DNA of 64,000 bases from Embleya scabrispora (GCF_002024165.1 NZ_MWQN01000002.1:806001-870000); one strand, 5' to 3'. Shown: positions 9,303-18,742, numbered from the stretch's first letter. Made by a program: numbers and translations. The notes: a model not told the origin generated them from the letters alone.

Positions 9303-10019
9303 GTGACCCCGAGAACACGCGAAGACGACGACGAGCCAAGGCGGTCCCCCCGCCCGACCCGGCAACCCCGCAGAGGCCCGGGTCGCAGCGAGCGCGGCGC
9401 CCGTCGGCGCGAGGAACTGGTCACCATCGCCAGTGAGTTGTTCGCCCGCAGCGGCTTCCGGGGTACGGGCCTCGCGGAGGTGGCGGCCCGCGCCGGAATC
9501 ACCCAACCGGCGCTGCTCTACTACTTCGGCAGCAAGGAGGGCCTGCTCCAGGCGGTGATCGAGCACCGCGGCGCGCAGAGCATCGAGTTCGCGCGGGAGT
9601 CGGTGGCCATCGGTGGGCTGCGGGCGATCCGGGAGATGCCCGCCTCCGCGCACCGCAACGCGCGCGAACCGGGCCTCGCGCGCCTGCTCGCGGTGCTGAT
9701 CATGGAGAACCTGGACCCGCAGGACCCCGCCCACGACTACTTCGTGCAGCGCTACCGGCGGCTGCGCGAGTTGATCGCGCGGATCATCACCGACGCCCAG
9801 GCGACCGGCGAGATCCGCGCCGAGGTGGACCCGGGCCTGAAGGCCGCCGAACTGCTCGCCACCATGGACGGCCTGCAGATGCAGTGGCTCCTCGACCCGG
9901 GCGAGGTCGACCTGGTCACCGCCATCGAGTCCTACGCCCTGACCCTGATCCGCGACCTGGCCGCCGACCCGGCGGCCTACGCGACCACCGTCACGGGCGA
10001 GACCGCCGGCCACGAGTGA
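9303..10019 (+). CDS. TetR-family regulator
   Basis: A 238-residue repressor-type protein. After an Arg/Pro-rich tail of about 30 residues comes the TetR helix-turn-helix (about 37-83, with ITQPALLYYFGSKEGLL as recognition helix region), then an all-helical ligand domain. The start is GTG at 9303. Its divergence from the rhamnosidase gene suggests it senses a rhamnoside or its product. Confidence 0.85.
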   Translation: MTPRTREDDDEPRRSPRPTRQPRRGPGRSERGARRREELVTIASELFARSGFRGTGLAEVAARAGITQPALLYYFGSKEGLLQAVIEHRGAQSIEFARESVAIGGLRAIREMPASAHRNAREPGLARLLAVLIMENLDPQDPAHDYFVQRYRRLRELIARIITDAQATGEIRAEVDPGLKAAELLATMDGLQMQWLLDPGEVDLVTAIESYALTLIRDLAADPAAYATTVTGETAGHE

Positions 10020-10027
10020 GGTCGCGC

Positions 10028-10064
10028 CGGCGGGGCCGGGGGCACGACCGGCCCGGCCCCGCCG
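10028..10064. terminator. Hairpin between convergent TetR and membrane-protein genes
   Basis: A perfect 13-bp GC stem (10028-10040 with 10052-10064) and an 11-nt loop lie in the 57-bp gap between two converging genes. It is probably a shared terminator. Confidence 0.75.
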
Positions 10065-10076
10065 CGAGCCGTGTCG

Positions 10077-10709
10077 TTACGGGCACTTCACCCCGATCGC
10101 CTTGGCGGCCAGGTCCAATGGGCCGTTGGCCCGCGTGAGTTCGGTGTTCTCCTCGACCGTCGTGGACGCCCCCTCCGCGTCGCCGTTGTTGAACTGCTCG
10201 GTCATCGTGGCGACATACCCGGCCTGCCGCTTGTACAGGTCCCACCACGCCGTGACGTCGGCGTCGACACGACCGGGTCTGGGCAGCCCGTCGAGCTTGT
10301 CCATCAGCGCCCCGAGCGACAGGTCCAAGGCGCGGAAGCGCTGCTGCAGGGCGGCGACGTCGGTGGTCTCGGTGGAGGCGGCCACGTCGACGTCGTTGAG
10401 CTTGTCGGCGATGTTGTCGTACGACTCCGCGCAGGTGCGGTTGATGTCCTGGAGATACGACGCCCGGCTGACCGCGGTGCCCTTGTCGGAGAAGTCGAAG
10501 GGACCGACGCCCATGGCGATCAGCACGCTGACGACCGTCGCCACCGTGCCGACCAGGGTCAGGACCATCATCCACCTGCCGCCGCCCCCGCCTGCGCGGG
10601 GCGGTGGGGCCGACGGGTGGAGGGGCATCGGTGGATACGGCGCACCGGAGTTCGGCGGTCCGTACGGGCTGTGCGATGCCGGTGGTGTCCGGCGCACGTG
10701 GAAATCCAT
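10077..10709 (-). CDS. Small membrane-anchored protein, function unknown
   Basis: A 210-residue protein not assigned to a family. A Pro-rich cytoplasmic-type N-terminus (1-45) precedes one hydrophobic segment (about 46-66) and a helical outer region (about 75-205) with two cysteines (CAESYDNI and the C-terminal KCP) that could form a disulphide. The layout suggests an exported, anchored helical domain. It follows the 10755-11453 gene by 45 bases on the same strand, so the two are probably cotranscribed. Confidence 0.65.
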   Translation of the reverse strand: MDFHVRRTPPASHSPYGPPNSGAPYPPMPLHPSAPPPRAGGGGGRWMMVLTLVGTVATVVSVLIAMGVGPFDFSDKGTAVSRASYLQDINRTCAESYDNIADKLNDVDVAASTETTDVAALQQRFRALDLSLGALMDKLDGLPRPGRVDADVTAWWDLYKRQAGYVATMTEQFNNGDAEGASTTVEENTELTRANGPLDLAAKAIGVKCP

Positions 10710-10754
10710 CTCGGTGGGTGTCTTCGTTCCGTCGTCCGTCTCCTCGGTGCCGGC

Positions 10755-11453
10755 TCAGCGGGTGATGGTGCTCTTGCCGAAGGTCAGCCCAAGGCCCGCG
10801 ACCACCAGCCAGAACGGCATTGTCAGCGCGGGCATCCCGGGTACCGACATCACCGCCATGGCGACGGTCGGCGCACCCGCGGCAAGCACCGAGATCCAGC
10901 CGATCCACCGCGAGACGGTCCGCTCGCGCAGCGCCATCCAGGCGATCGCGAACGCGGCCACCAGCACACCCAGCCAGCCGATCCACGCCCCGAAGTCGTT
11001 GAGCACGTAGTACACATAGCGGGCGGTACGATCGAACTCCTCGTCCTCCGGGCCGCCTTCGCCATAGATGCCCATCGCGCCGCGCCACCCGTAGCCGAGG
11101 GTCAACGCCGCCGCCGAGGCACCCAGGCCCGCCGACACCACCCGCGCCGCCGTGCTCCCGGGCACCCGCGGCTCCACATGCCGCCGCCAGGCCGCGGCGA
11201 GCACGATCAGCAGGGCGACCACGACATACCCGACGGCGAAGCCGACCCGGGCCTTGACCACGCTCACGTCGTCGACCCGATCGAGCGTCATGCCGCCGTC
11301 GGCCTCGGCCACATGCACGTCCATCACGATCGTCGCGAACGCGCCCAGCACACCGGCCGCCACCGCGAGCAGCGGCCAGCGGGTTCGATGGCGCGCCGGG
11401 GCCTCCCCGACCTCGACGCGCCCGCCGACCGGGCTCACATCCGGATACCTCAT
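10755..11453 (-). CDS. Polytopic membrane protein, function unknown
   Basis: A 232-residue integral membrane protein with about five or six hydrophobic helices, for example near 28-45, 71-88, 105-120, 160-178 and 190-222. No family was recognised. The ATG at 11453 is chosen because GGGGGAG stands right before it; the frame continues upstream without a ribosome site. It is first of a probable two-gene unit with the anchored protein downstream and is divergent from the sensor kinase. A link to that two-component system is possible but rests only on position. Confidence 0.65.
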   Translation of the reverse strand: MRYPDVSPVGGRVEVGEAPARHRTRWPLLAVAAGVLGAFATIVMDVHVAEADGGMTLDRVDDVSVVKARVGFAVGYVVVALLIVLAAAWRRHVEPRVPGSTAARVVSAGLGASAAALTLGYGWRGAMGIYGEGGPEDEEFDRTARYVYYVLNDFGAWIGWLGVLVAAFAIAWMALRERTVSRWIGWISVLAAGAPTVAMAVMSVPGMPALTMPFWLVVAGLGLTFGKSTITR

Positions 11454-11656
11454 GTCTCCCCCTCCACATGTCCGCCGCCCCGCGTCGCCGTCCCCCGGCG
11501 GCTGCACGTCCCCCGTCGGGTGGCGCGTACCGGACTCCCTGCCCGTGCGGCACCGCCAGACTGGCGGGCCCGGAGTCCCGGGCTCCAGGGACATCGACAC
11601 CCTCTCTGCGGGATCCCCGCGGCGGGACGGGGTACGCCGCCACGGGGTAGGGCAGC

Positions 11657-13765
11657 ATGGGCGCGGTGACGACCCAGCCCGTTCCGCCACCGCTCGGCGC
11701 GTGTCCGCCGGACCGGCCCCCGCCCGCGCGTGTGCCCGCCTGGATCCGCGCGCTGCTGCTGCGCATTCCCGAGTCCCGACTGATCGTGTTCGCGGGCGTG
11801 TCGGCTACCGTCGGCATCGCGACGACCGCGGCGTACGTACCCGCCTACCACTGGGTCGCGGAGCGCACCGAGCTGCGTCCGATGTCGTGGGGCGACGTGG
11901 TGCTCGGATCGGCGTGGCCGCTGATCGGCGCGCTGATCGTGCGCGGGCGACCGCGGAACCCGGTGGGCTGGCTGCTCCTGGTGCCCGCGACGCTGGGCCC
12001 GTATCTGCTGCTGTCGCTGTACGCGGTCGGCTCCGCGCGGATCAGCGCCGAGCCGCTGCCGGGCGCGAATTTCGCGGCGTGGGTCGGCGCGTGGGGATTC
12101 GCCCAGTACTTCGTGGTGGTGCCGCTGCTGCTGATGGTGTTCCCCGACGGATACCTCACCGGCCCCCGATGGCGGTTCCCGGCATACGGGATCTGCGTCG
12201 TGGCGGCGATCGCGCTGTTCGGCGCGATGTTTCGGGACGGGTCGATCGACGTCAGCGAGGACGTGCACAATCCGTGGGCCGTTCCCGGCGCGTGGTGGCT
12301 GGGATACCTCACCATCGTCGGCGCGTTCGCGACCCTGGGCCCGGGACTGCTGACCGGGGTGGCGTCGCTGGTGGTGCGGACGCGCCGGGCGGTCGGCGTA
12401 CAGCGCGTCCAGCTCCAGTGGTTGCTGCTCGGCGGCCTGATGCTCGGCGCGAACATGCTGCTCGCGCTCGTGGTACCCGACCCCGGGCAGGACCTGTTCT
12501 TCGCCGTCGGGTTGCTCAGCCCGCCGGTCGGGATCGCCGTCGCGATGTTGCGGCACCGCCTGTTCGACGTGGTCCTCGTGCTCAACCGCACGATCGTCTA
12601 CGTCGTGCTGACGGCGATCCTGGTCGGCGTCTACACGGCGCTGGTGCTGGGCGTGGGGCGCGTCGCGCCGACCTCCACGAGCGGGATCCTCGCGGTGGCG
12701 GTGGTCGCCCTGCTCGCCGCGACGGGGCGCAGCGCCGTGCAGGTGGCGGTGGACCGCTGGTTGTTCGGACACCGGCACGACCCGTACGCCGTGCCGGCGC
12801 GGGTCGGCCGGCAGGTGGCGCCGGCGTCGGAGCCCGACGAGGCGCTGCACCGTCTGGTGGACGCGCTGCGCCGCGCCCTGCGGCTGCCGTACGCGGCGTT
12901 CCACAGCCATCTCCCGCAACACGGCGCCGCGTTGCCGGTGGAGAGCGGCAGTCCGGTCGCCGGCTGGCGGGCCGTTCCGGCGACTTCGTTGGGCCGCGAC
13001 ATGGGTGAACTGCGCGTCGGCCTGCGGCCCGGCGGCGAACGCTGGACGCCCGAGGAGTACGCCGCGATCGAGGAGGTCGCCGCCCGGGCCGCGACGTTGG
13101 CGTACGCGGCGGGGCTGGTCACCGACGTGGCCCGCAGCCGCGCCCGGATCGTCGTCGCGCGCGAGGAGGAGCGCCGCCGGCTGCGGGCGGACCTGCACGA
13201 CGGCGTGGGTCCGGCGCTCGCCGGCGCCGCGCACCAACTCGACGCGCTGGCCCGGCGGATCGCCGCCGCGGGACAGCCGGACCTGGCCGATCGGGCCCGA
13301 GGGGTGCGTGATCGGCTGCGCCAGACGGTGACCGACCTGCGCTCGGTGGTCCACGGGCTGCGTCCGCCCATCCTCGACCAACTCGGCCTCGCGGGAGCCC
13401 TGCGCGACGTGGTCGCCGGCTACGAGACACCGCACTGTACGGTCGAACTCGGTTCGGGACTCGACGAGTTGCCTGCCGCGGTGGAGGTCGCGGCCTACGC
13501 GATAGCCGCCGAGGCCGTCTCGAACGCGGTGCGGCACAGCGCCGCGAGCGAACTGCGCCTTTCGGCCGCGGTGGTGGACGCGAGGCTCCGGTTGGAGATA
13601 CGCGACAATGGCCGCGGCCTGCCCGCGCACCCGGCCGCCGGGGTGGGCCTGCGCGGCATGGGGGAACGCGCGGACGAGGTCGGCGGCCGCATGGAGATCC
13701 TGCCCGCGCCGGGCGGCGGGGTCGTCGTACGGGCGAGCCTGCCCGGCGGGTCGGAGAGGTCGTAG
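11657..13765 (+). CDS. NarL-type sensor histidine kinase, multi-TM input
   Basis: A 702-residue membrane kinase. About six to eight hydrophobic helices fill residues 35-330. A GAF-like region follows (about 370-490), then the HisKA_3 dimerisation domain with ADLHDGVG, the phosphorylated His being residue 514. The HATPase domain shows the N box (AAEAVSNAVRH) and G1 box (RDNGRGLP). It would phosphorylate the response regulator whose GTG start overlaps this gene's stop by one base. The stimulus is unknown. Confidence 0.88.
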   Translation: MGAVTTQPVPPPLGACPPDRPPPARVPAWIRALLLRIPESRLIVFAGVSATVGIATTAAYVPAYHWVAERTELRPMSWGDVVLGSAWPLIGALIVRGRPRNPVGWLLLVPATLGPYLLLSLYAVGSARISAEPLPGANFAAWVGAWGFAQYFVVVPLLLMVFPDGYLTGPRWRFPAYGICVVAAIALFGAMFRDGSIDVSEDVHNPWAVPGAWWLGYLTIVGAFATLGPGLLTGVASLVVRTRRAVGVQRVQLQWLLLGGLMLGANMLLALVVPDPGQDLFFAVGLLSPPVGIAVAMLRHRLFDVVLVLNRTIVYVVLTAILVGVYTALVLGVGRVAPTSTSGILAVAVVALLAATGRSAVQVAVDRWLFGHRHDPYAVPARVGRQVAPASEPDEALHRLVDALRRALRLPYAAFHSHLPQHGAALPVESGSPVAGWRAVPATSLGRDMGELRVGLRPGGERWTPEEYAAIEEVAARAATLAYAAGLVTDVARSRARIVVAREEERRRLRADLHDGVGPALAGAAHQLDALARRIAAAGQPDLADRARGVRDRLRQTVTDLRSVVHGLRPPILDQLGLAGALRDVVAGYETPHCTVELGSGLDELPAAVEVAAYAIAAEAVSNAVRHSAASELRLSAAVVDARLRLEIRDNGRGLPAHPAAGVGLRGMGERADEVGGRMEILPAPGGGVVVRASLPGGSERS

Positions 13766-14418
13766 TGGACACATCGGTAAGCGTGCTCGTCGTCGACGAC
13801 CACCCGGTCTTCCGGGCCGGCATGGTCGCGGTGCTGGAGGACCTGGCCGACCTCGACGTCGTCGGTCAGGCCGGCGACGGGGCCGAGGCGCTGGCCGAGG
13901 TGGCGGCGCTGCGGCCGGACGTGGTGCTGATGGACCTGCGGATGCCGGGCGTCGGCGGATTGGAGGCGACGGCGCGGATCACCACGACCCATCCGGACAC
14001 GGCGGTGATCGTGCTGACCATGGACGAGGACGAGGACACCGTCTTCGCGGCGCTGCGGGCCGGCGCGCGCGGCTACCTCCTCAAAGAGGCGGACGGGGAC
14101 GACATCCGCCGCGCGATCCTGGGCGTGGCGCGCGGCGAGGCCGTCTTCGGCCCGCGTGTGGCCCGGCGGGTGTTGTCGTTCTTCGCCTCGGCACCCGCAC
14201 ACGCGCGCGGCGCGGTGCCGTTCCCGCAGCTGACCGACCGCGAGCGCGAGGTCCTCGACCTGCTCGCGCAGGGGTTGGACAACGCGTCGATCGCGCGGCG
14301 GTTGATCCTGTCGGAGAAGACCGTACGCAATCGGGTGAGCGACGTGCTGACCAAGCTGCGCGCCCGCAGCCGCGCGGAGGCGGTGGCCATCGCCCGGGAC
14401 GCGGGGCTGGGCGGTTGA
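13765..14418 (+). CDS. NarL/LuxR response regulator
   Basis: A 217-residue regulator paired with the kinase before it (1-base overlap of TAG and GTG). The receiver domain has the acidic pair Asp11/Asp12 and phosphoacceptor Asp57 (VVLMDLRMPG). The C-terminal LuxR helix-turn-helix begins near 152 (LTDREREVLDLLAQG). All expected residues are present, so phosphorylation-dependent DNA binding is likely. Targets are unknown. Confidence 0.92.
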   Translation: MDTSVSVLVVDDHPVFRAGMVAVLEDLADLDVVGQAGDGAEALAEVAALRPDVVLMDLRMPGVGGLEATARITTTHPDTAVIVLTMDEDEDTVFAALRAGARGYLLKEADGDDIRRAILGVARGEAVFGPRVARRVLSFFASAPAHARGAVPFPQLTDREREVLDLLAQGLDNASIARRLILSEKTVRNRVSDVLTKLRARSRAEAVAIARDAGLGG

Positions 14419-14432
14419 GGGCGGACAGCGCG

Positions 14433-14476
14433 CACGGGTCGGGCCGCCCCCTGGTGAGGGGGCGACCCGACCCGTG
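14433..14476. terminator. Strong bidirectional hairpin
   Basis: A 19-bp stem with a single mismatch (14433-14451 with 14458-14476) and a 6-nt loop lies between the response regulator and the convergent PhnB-like gene. It is a probable shared terminator. Confidence 0.85.
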
Positions 14477-14511
14477 TCGGCACGCGGTGGGACACCGGGC
14501 GGCTCGCCCGA

Positions 14512-14994
14512 CTACGCGCCGTCGTACGCCTTGCGGATCGCGGCGATGTCCAGGCGCTTCATGGTGTACATGGCGTTGGTGGCCCGGGTCGCCTTCGCGC
14601 CGTCCGGGTCGCCGATCATGTCGATCACCTCGGTCGGCACGACCTGCCAGGACAGGCCGAACCTGTCCTTGAGCCAGCCGCAGGGCCCCTCCTCGCCGCC
14701 GTCTGCGGTGAGCAGGCCCCAGTAGTGGTCGACCTCGTCCTGGTCGGCGCAGTGGATCTGGAACGAGACGGCCTCGTTGAACGTGAACTGGGGCCCGCCG
14801 TTGAGCGCGACGAACTTTTGTCCGTTGATCTCGAACTCGACCACGAGCACCTGGCCGGCCTGGTCCGGGTTGGCCTCGTTGTAGTAGCCGACGCGGCCCT
14901 GCTTGCCGTCCTTGAACACGGACAGGTAGAAGTTCGCGGCCTCCTCGGCCTGGCCGTCGAACCACAGGCAGGTGGTGAATCCCTGGGCGGGCAT
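14512..14994 (-). CDS. PhnB-like VOC superfamily protein
   Basis: A 160-residue protein of the PhnB/3-demethylubiquinone methyltransferase-like group in the vicinal oxygen chelate fold. Paired beta-alpha-beta-beta-beta modules are seen, with typical stretches TTCLWFDGQAEEAANFY and GPCGWLKDRFGLSWQVVP. Members are small cytosolic proteins, mostly of unknown reaction, often with glyoxalase-like or resistance roles. GGAGG precedes the ATG. No operon partner is visible. Confidence 0.85.
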   Translation of the reverse strand: MPAQGFTTCLWFDGQAEEAANFYLSVFKDGKQGRVGYYNEANPDQAGQVLVVEFEINGQKFVALNGGPQFTFNEAVSFQIHCADQDEVDHYWGLLTADGGEEGPCGWLKDRFGLSWQVVPTEVIDMIGDPDGAKATRATNAMYTMKRLDIAAIRKAYDGA

Positions 14995-15106
14995 GGAAAC
15001 CTCCGGTATTCCGCAGTGGACGCTCTCACCAGTACCGACTTGCCCCGGCGCACAAACTCATCGGTGTCGGGCCAAGGATTTCCCGCTCGGGTCCGAGGGC
15101 GCCCGA

Positions 15107-15880
15107 TCAGCCCTTGCGCGCGGCGTCCAGCACGTCGCGGATGCCGTCGGCGGAGGTCACCCGGCGGGCGTACTCCGGCTGACGCAGCGCGCCGCCCATG
15201 TACGGGTTCGGGTTGCGGTGCGTGGCGGGGCTCTCCAGGATCGCGCCCGCCGCGAAGTGCACCTCGCGCGCGCCGGTGGCGGCCAGTACGCGGTCGATGT
15301 TGCGCGCGGTGATGCCGCCGCCGGGCATCACCACGATCCGGCCGGCCGCCTGGGTGATCAGGCGGGCGATCAGCGGCGCGCCCTCGAGCACGCTGCTGTC
15401 CTGCCCCGAGGTCAGCACCCGGTCGACGCCCAGCTCGATCAGCTCCTCCAGGGCCGCGTGCGGGTCGCGGGTCATGTCGAAGGCGCGGTGGAAGGTGACC
15501 GACAGGTCGCCGGCCGCGGCCAGCAACGCCTCGATCACCGGACGGTCCAGGTCGCCCTCGGGGGTCAGCGCGCCGATCACCACACCCTGCGCACCGGCCG
15601 CCCGGATCGCCTCCACGTCCCGACGCATCGCGGCGGCCTCGTACTCGTCGTAGACGAAGTCGCCTCCGCGCGGACGCACGATGACGTGGACCCGGATCGC
15701 CTCGACGGCGGCCAGGGTGGTCTCGATCAGGCCCAGGCTCGGCGTGATGCCGCCCTCGAACAGGTCCGCACACAGCTCGACGCGGTGCGCACCCACACGC
15801 TCCGCGGCGAGCGCCCCCGGCACGTCGTCGATGCAGATCTCGAAGGTGGGCGCGGGGGTGGGGCCGGCGTTGACGGTCAT
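15107..15880 (-). CDS. cutC: CutC copper-homeostasis family protein
   Basis: A 257-residue TIM-barrel protein of the CutC family (ADLFEGGITPS, DFVYDEYE, SVTFHRAFDM, LTSGQDSSV, VMPGGGI are family hallmarks). The role in copper tolerance was proposed from bacterial mutants, but the biochemical activity is unsettled. The ATG at 15880 is preceded by AGGAG. The frame stays open another 76 codons upstream through a Pro/Val/His-rich tandem repeat, which I do not count as part of the protein. It lies on the same strand as asparaginase, 155 bases downstream of it. Confidence 0.88.
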   Translation of the reverse strand: MTVNAGPTPAPTFEICIDDVPGALAAERVGAHRVELCADLFEGGITPSLGLIETTLAAVEAIRVHVIVRPRGGDFVYDEYEAAAMRRDVEAIRAAGAQGVVIGALTPEGDLDRPVIEALLAAAGDLSVTFHRAFDMTRDPHAALEELIELGVDRVLTSGQDSSVLEGAPLIARLITQAAGRIVVMPGGGITARNIDRVLAATGAREVHFAAGAILESPATHRNPNPYMGGALRQPEYARRVTSADGIRDVLDAARKG

Positions 15881-15929
15881 GACGCGAACTCCTGATGGTG
15901 CGAAGGGTTGTTCGAAGGGGGTGGCGGCG

Positions 15930-16055
15930 GGGATCGGTGCCGCACCGGGTGGGACGTGCGGTGCCTGGCGGGGTGGGACGTGCGGTGCCGGGCCGGCCGG
16001 GACGTGCGGTGCTGCCTCGGGTGGGACGGCCCGTGTTACCCCAGGTGGGACGTCA
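15930..16055. repeat. Imperfect tandem repeat upstream of cutC
   Basis: Four to five imperfect copies of a unit of about 25-30 bp, each carrying GGTGGGACGTGCGGTGC or a variant, fill most of the gap between asparaginase and cutC and extend slightly into the asparaginase 3' end. The repeat is GC-rich and has no recognised function. In one frame it would encode repeated HVPPGxAP-like peptides. Confidence 0.6.
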
Positions 16056-17019
16056 CGCGGACCTCGCCGACCGGCAGGCCGCCGCCCAGGACCGGTACGG
16101 TCGTCCATTCGGAGGCCGCCGAGACGTCCACGCCGAGCCTGTGCAGCGCGGCCAGGGCGAGTGCGGTGGTGGCCCGGGGGCTGCCGTCGATCACCTTGAC
16201 CGCGACCGCGTGTCCGGCGGTGGTCGCCGCCACGAACACGCCCTCCGCGCCGCCCTTGACCAGCACGCCCGGAAGCAGCCGCATCACCTCGGTGTTGGCC
16301 TGCCCGTCCCCGCCCACGTACGCCGGGTGCTCGCGCATCGCCTTGGCCACCACGCGCTCGGGCCCGGTGGTGGCGGTGGCCAACGCGCGTACGCCCCGGG
16401 CGAGTCCGGTCAGGGTCATCGCGAACACCGGTGCGCCGCAGCCGTCCACGGCGGTGTGCGCGACCGACTCGCCGGCCAGTTCCTCGATGCCCTCACGGAC
16501 CAGCACCTGCAGCGGATGCCCCGGGTCGAGGTAGCCCTCGGTCGGCCACCCCGACGCGACGCAGGCCGCCAGCATCGCGGCGTGTTTGCCCGAGCAGTTC
16601 ATCCGCTCGCGGGTGTTCTCCTCGCCGCGCGCGATCATCTCCTGATACGTGTCCTCGTCCTCCGGACGGCTGGGCGGACATCCCAGCGCGTCGAAGGTCA
16701 GCCCCGAACGGGTCAGGATGTCCTCGACCGCGTCCACGTGGAAGTCCTGCCCGGTGTGGCTGCCCGCCGCGATCGCCACGTGCGCCCCGGACAGCGGCGC
16801 GCCCGCCCGCAGGCAGGCCAGCGCCTGGAACGGCTTGGCCGAGGAGCGCGGTACCACGGGCTCGTTCGGAACGCCCAGTTCGAGCGCCGGCCGGCCGTCC
16901 GGCGCGAGTGCGACCAGGCTGCCGAAGTGCCGGCTCTCCACGAACCCGGACCGCACCACCTCGGCGAGTTCGGCGTAGCGGGTGGTCGATTCGTGGGGCA
17001 CGGTGTCCTCCGGTCGCAT
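16036..17019 (-). CDS. Type II (rhizobial-type) asparaginase family protein
   Basis: A 327-residue protein of the asparaginase II family (the Rhizobium AnsA type, unrelated to E. coli asparaginases). Family marks are PRSSAKPFQAL, NCSGKHAAML with the catalytic Ser/Lys/Cys cluster, and VDGCGAPVFAM. It would hydrolyse L-asparagine to aspartate and ammonia in the cytosol. ATG 17019 has GGAGGA six bases upstream; a GTG at 17001 also has a good site, so the true start may be 6 codons shorter. It follows the amino acid importer genes by 73 bases, which supports an asparagine-using operon. Confidence 0.85.
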   Translation of the reverse strand: MRPEDTVPHESTTRYAELAEVVRSGFVESRHFGSLVALAPDGRPALELGVPNEPVVPRSSAKPFQALACLRAGAPLSGAHVAIAAGSHTGQDFHVDAVEDILTRSGLTFDALGCPPSRPEDEDTYQEMIARGEENTRERMNCSGKHAAMLAACVASGWPTEGYLDPGHPLQVLVREGIEELAGESVAHTAVDGCGAPVFAMTLTGLARGVRALATATTGPERVVAKAMREHPAYVGGDGQANTEVMRLLPGVLVKGGAEGVFVAATTAGHAVAVKVIDGSPRATTALALAALHRLGVDVSAASEWTTVPVLGGGLPVGEVRVTSHLG

Positions 17020-17092
17020 GGGGTCCTCCGGGATGGGCCGATCGGTACGGCCGCCGAACAGGGAATTCGTCACAGGGGTCGGCGCGTCGCCG

Positions 17093-17956
17093 TCACAGTG
17101 GCTGGTCCGCCGCCGCCTTGGCCCGGACCAGTGTGCGCAGCCGGCGTCGGCCGACCGAGCGGAAGCCCTGCCGGGCCTCCAGGGTGCGGGCCAGCTTGGA
17201 CAGCGACGCGTTGAGCACGATGTAGACCAGCGCGATGATGATGTAGGTCTGGATCAGCAGCCGGTTGTAGGTGGCCAATACCCGGCCGCTGTACAGCAGT
17301 TCGGAGTAGCTCACGATGAAGCCGAGCGAGGTGTCCTTGAGCAGCCCGACGGACTGGCTGACCAGCGACGGCAACAACCGGCGGACCGCCTGCGGCAGCA
17401 CGATCAGCCGCATCGTCTGACCGTCGGTCAGCCCGACGGCGAGCCCCGCCTCGCGCTGCCCACGATCCAGGGACAGGATGCCCGCCCGGAAGATCTCCGC
17501 GAACACCGCCGACGCGGACACCGAGAGCGGCAGTACCAACTTCCAGAACAGCGGCAAATCCACGCCGTAGTGCGGCAGTCCGAACAGCACCAGGTAGACC
17601 AGGAGCAGCACCGGAACCGTGCGCATCACCTCGATGTACACGGTGGCCGACCAGCGCAGCGCCCGCTGCCGGGACAACCGGCCCAGGGCGAGCACGATGC
17701 CGCCGACCACGGACAGCGCGGTGGCCACGGCGGCGGCCCGGACGGTGGCCCACAACCCTTCCAGCAGATACCGCCACATCGGCCAGGTGGTGTACGGCCG
17801 CCACTTGTCCGCGTCCAACTGGCCGTGATCGGCGAACCGCTTCACGGCCACGGCCAGCAGCGCGGCCACCGCGACGCCGACCACGATCGTGGCGATCCGC
17901 ATCCGGCGCCGCGCGATCGGGCCGGGCTCGTCGAACAACACTCGGGACGCGCTCAT
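17093..17956 (-). CDS. Polar amino acid ABC transporter permease (GluD-like)
   Basis: A 287-residue inner-membrane permease of the HisMQ/GlnP family with about five or six helices. An N-terminal extension of about 70 residues includes one helix. The EAA loop for ATPase contact is seen as QREAGLAVGLTDGQTMRLIVLPQA. Its start overlaps the preceding permease stop (ATGA). With that partner it forms the channel of a glutamate/asparagine-type importer. Confidence 0.88.
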   Translation of the reverse strand: MSASRVLFDEPGPIARRRMRIATIVVGVAVAALLAVAVKRFADHGQLDADKWRPYTTWPMWRYLLEGLWATVRAAAVATALSVVGGIVLALGRLSRQRALRWSATVYIEVMRTVPVLLLVYLVLFGLPHYGVDLPLFWKLVLPLSVSASAVFAEIFRAGILSLDRGQREAGLAVGLTDGQTMRLIVLPQAVRRLLPSLVSQSVGLLKDTSLGFIVSYSELLYSGRVLATYNRLLIQTYIIIALVYIVLNASLSKLARTLEARQGFRSVGRRRLRTLVRAKAAADQPL

Positions 17957-18597
17957 CGAACGATCGCCACCTTCCGCTCGATCATGCCCGTGACGATCCC
18001 CGCCGTGGCGCAGATGAGCATGTAGCCGATGCCCGCGCCGACGAACACGGGGATGGGTTGTGCCTCCATGAGGTTGACCCGGTTGGCGGCGGAGGTCAGT
18101 TCGACCACGCCGACGGCGGCGGCGAGCGAGGTGTTCATGGTCAGCGCGATGAAGATGTTGCCGATCGGCTGCACCACGCCGCGCAGCGCCTGCGGCAGGA
18201 TCACCAGGCGCAACGACTGACCGAACGTCAGCCCCAGGGCCCGCGCCGCCTCGGCCTGGCCGATCGAGACGGTGTTGATCCCCGAGCGCACCGCCTCGGC
18301 GATGTAGGCCGCCTCGTAGAGCGCGATCACGATCACCGCCGTGGTGAACAGCGGGAAGATCACCCCGACTTCGGGCAGGCCGAAGACGAACAGCACGAGC
18401 AGGACCAGAAGCGGGGTGTTCTGGAAGGTCTCCACGTACACGGTGCCCACGCCGCGCAGGGCGGCGACGGGGGACACCCGCATGGCGGCCACCACGACGC
18501 CGATCAGCAGCGCGCCGAGGAACGAGAGCGCGGTGAGTTCGAGGGTGGTGACGATGCCGTCGGTGAAGGCGGAGAGATGTCGCAGCACGACATCCAT
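17953..18597 (-). CDS. Polar amino acid ABC transporter permease (GluC-like)
   Basis: A 214-residue permease of the HisMQ family, about five helices, with the EAA loop IGQAEAARALGLTFGQSLRLV. It is shorter than its partner and lacks the N-terminal extension, as in the GluC/GluD pair of corynebacteria. The ATG at 18597 has a weak AAGG site. A hairpin separates it from the binding-protein gene upstream. Confidence 0.88.
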   Translation of the reverse strand: MDVVLRHLSAFTDGIVTTLELTALSFLGALLIGVVVAAMRVSPVAALRGVGTVYVETFQNTPLLVLLVLFVFGLPEVGVIFPLFTTAVIVIALYEAAYIAEAVRSGINTVSIGQAEAARALGLTFGQSLRLVILPQALRGVVQPIGNIFIALTMNTSLAAAVGVVELTSAANRVNLMEAQPIPVFVGAGIGYMLICATAGIVTGMIERKVAIVR

Positions 18598-18742
18598 CGG
18601 CGAGGACCTTTCGCGAGGGGGTGGGCGGGGGCGAATCCGGGCGAAGCGGCGAGCGGAGGGCTCGGCGGGGGTGTGCGGCCGGCCCGGGCCCAGGGCTCCG
18701 GCGCGAGGGCCGCGAGGGCGGGGAGGGCTGCGAGGGCCACGA

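Noticed and set aside
15930-16055. CRISPR-like array
   Set aside because: Units are imperfect, there are no unique spacers of constant length and no cas genes are present.
15881-16108. 76-residue N-terminal extension of CutC
   Set aside because: It is encoded by the tandem repeat and overlaps the asparaginase gene; AGGAG stands before the ATG at 15880.
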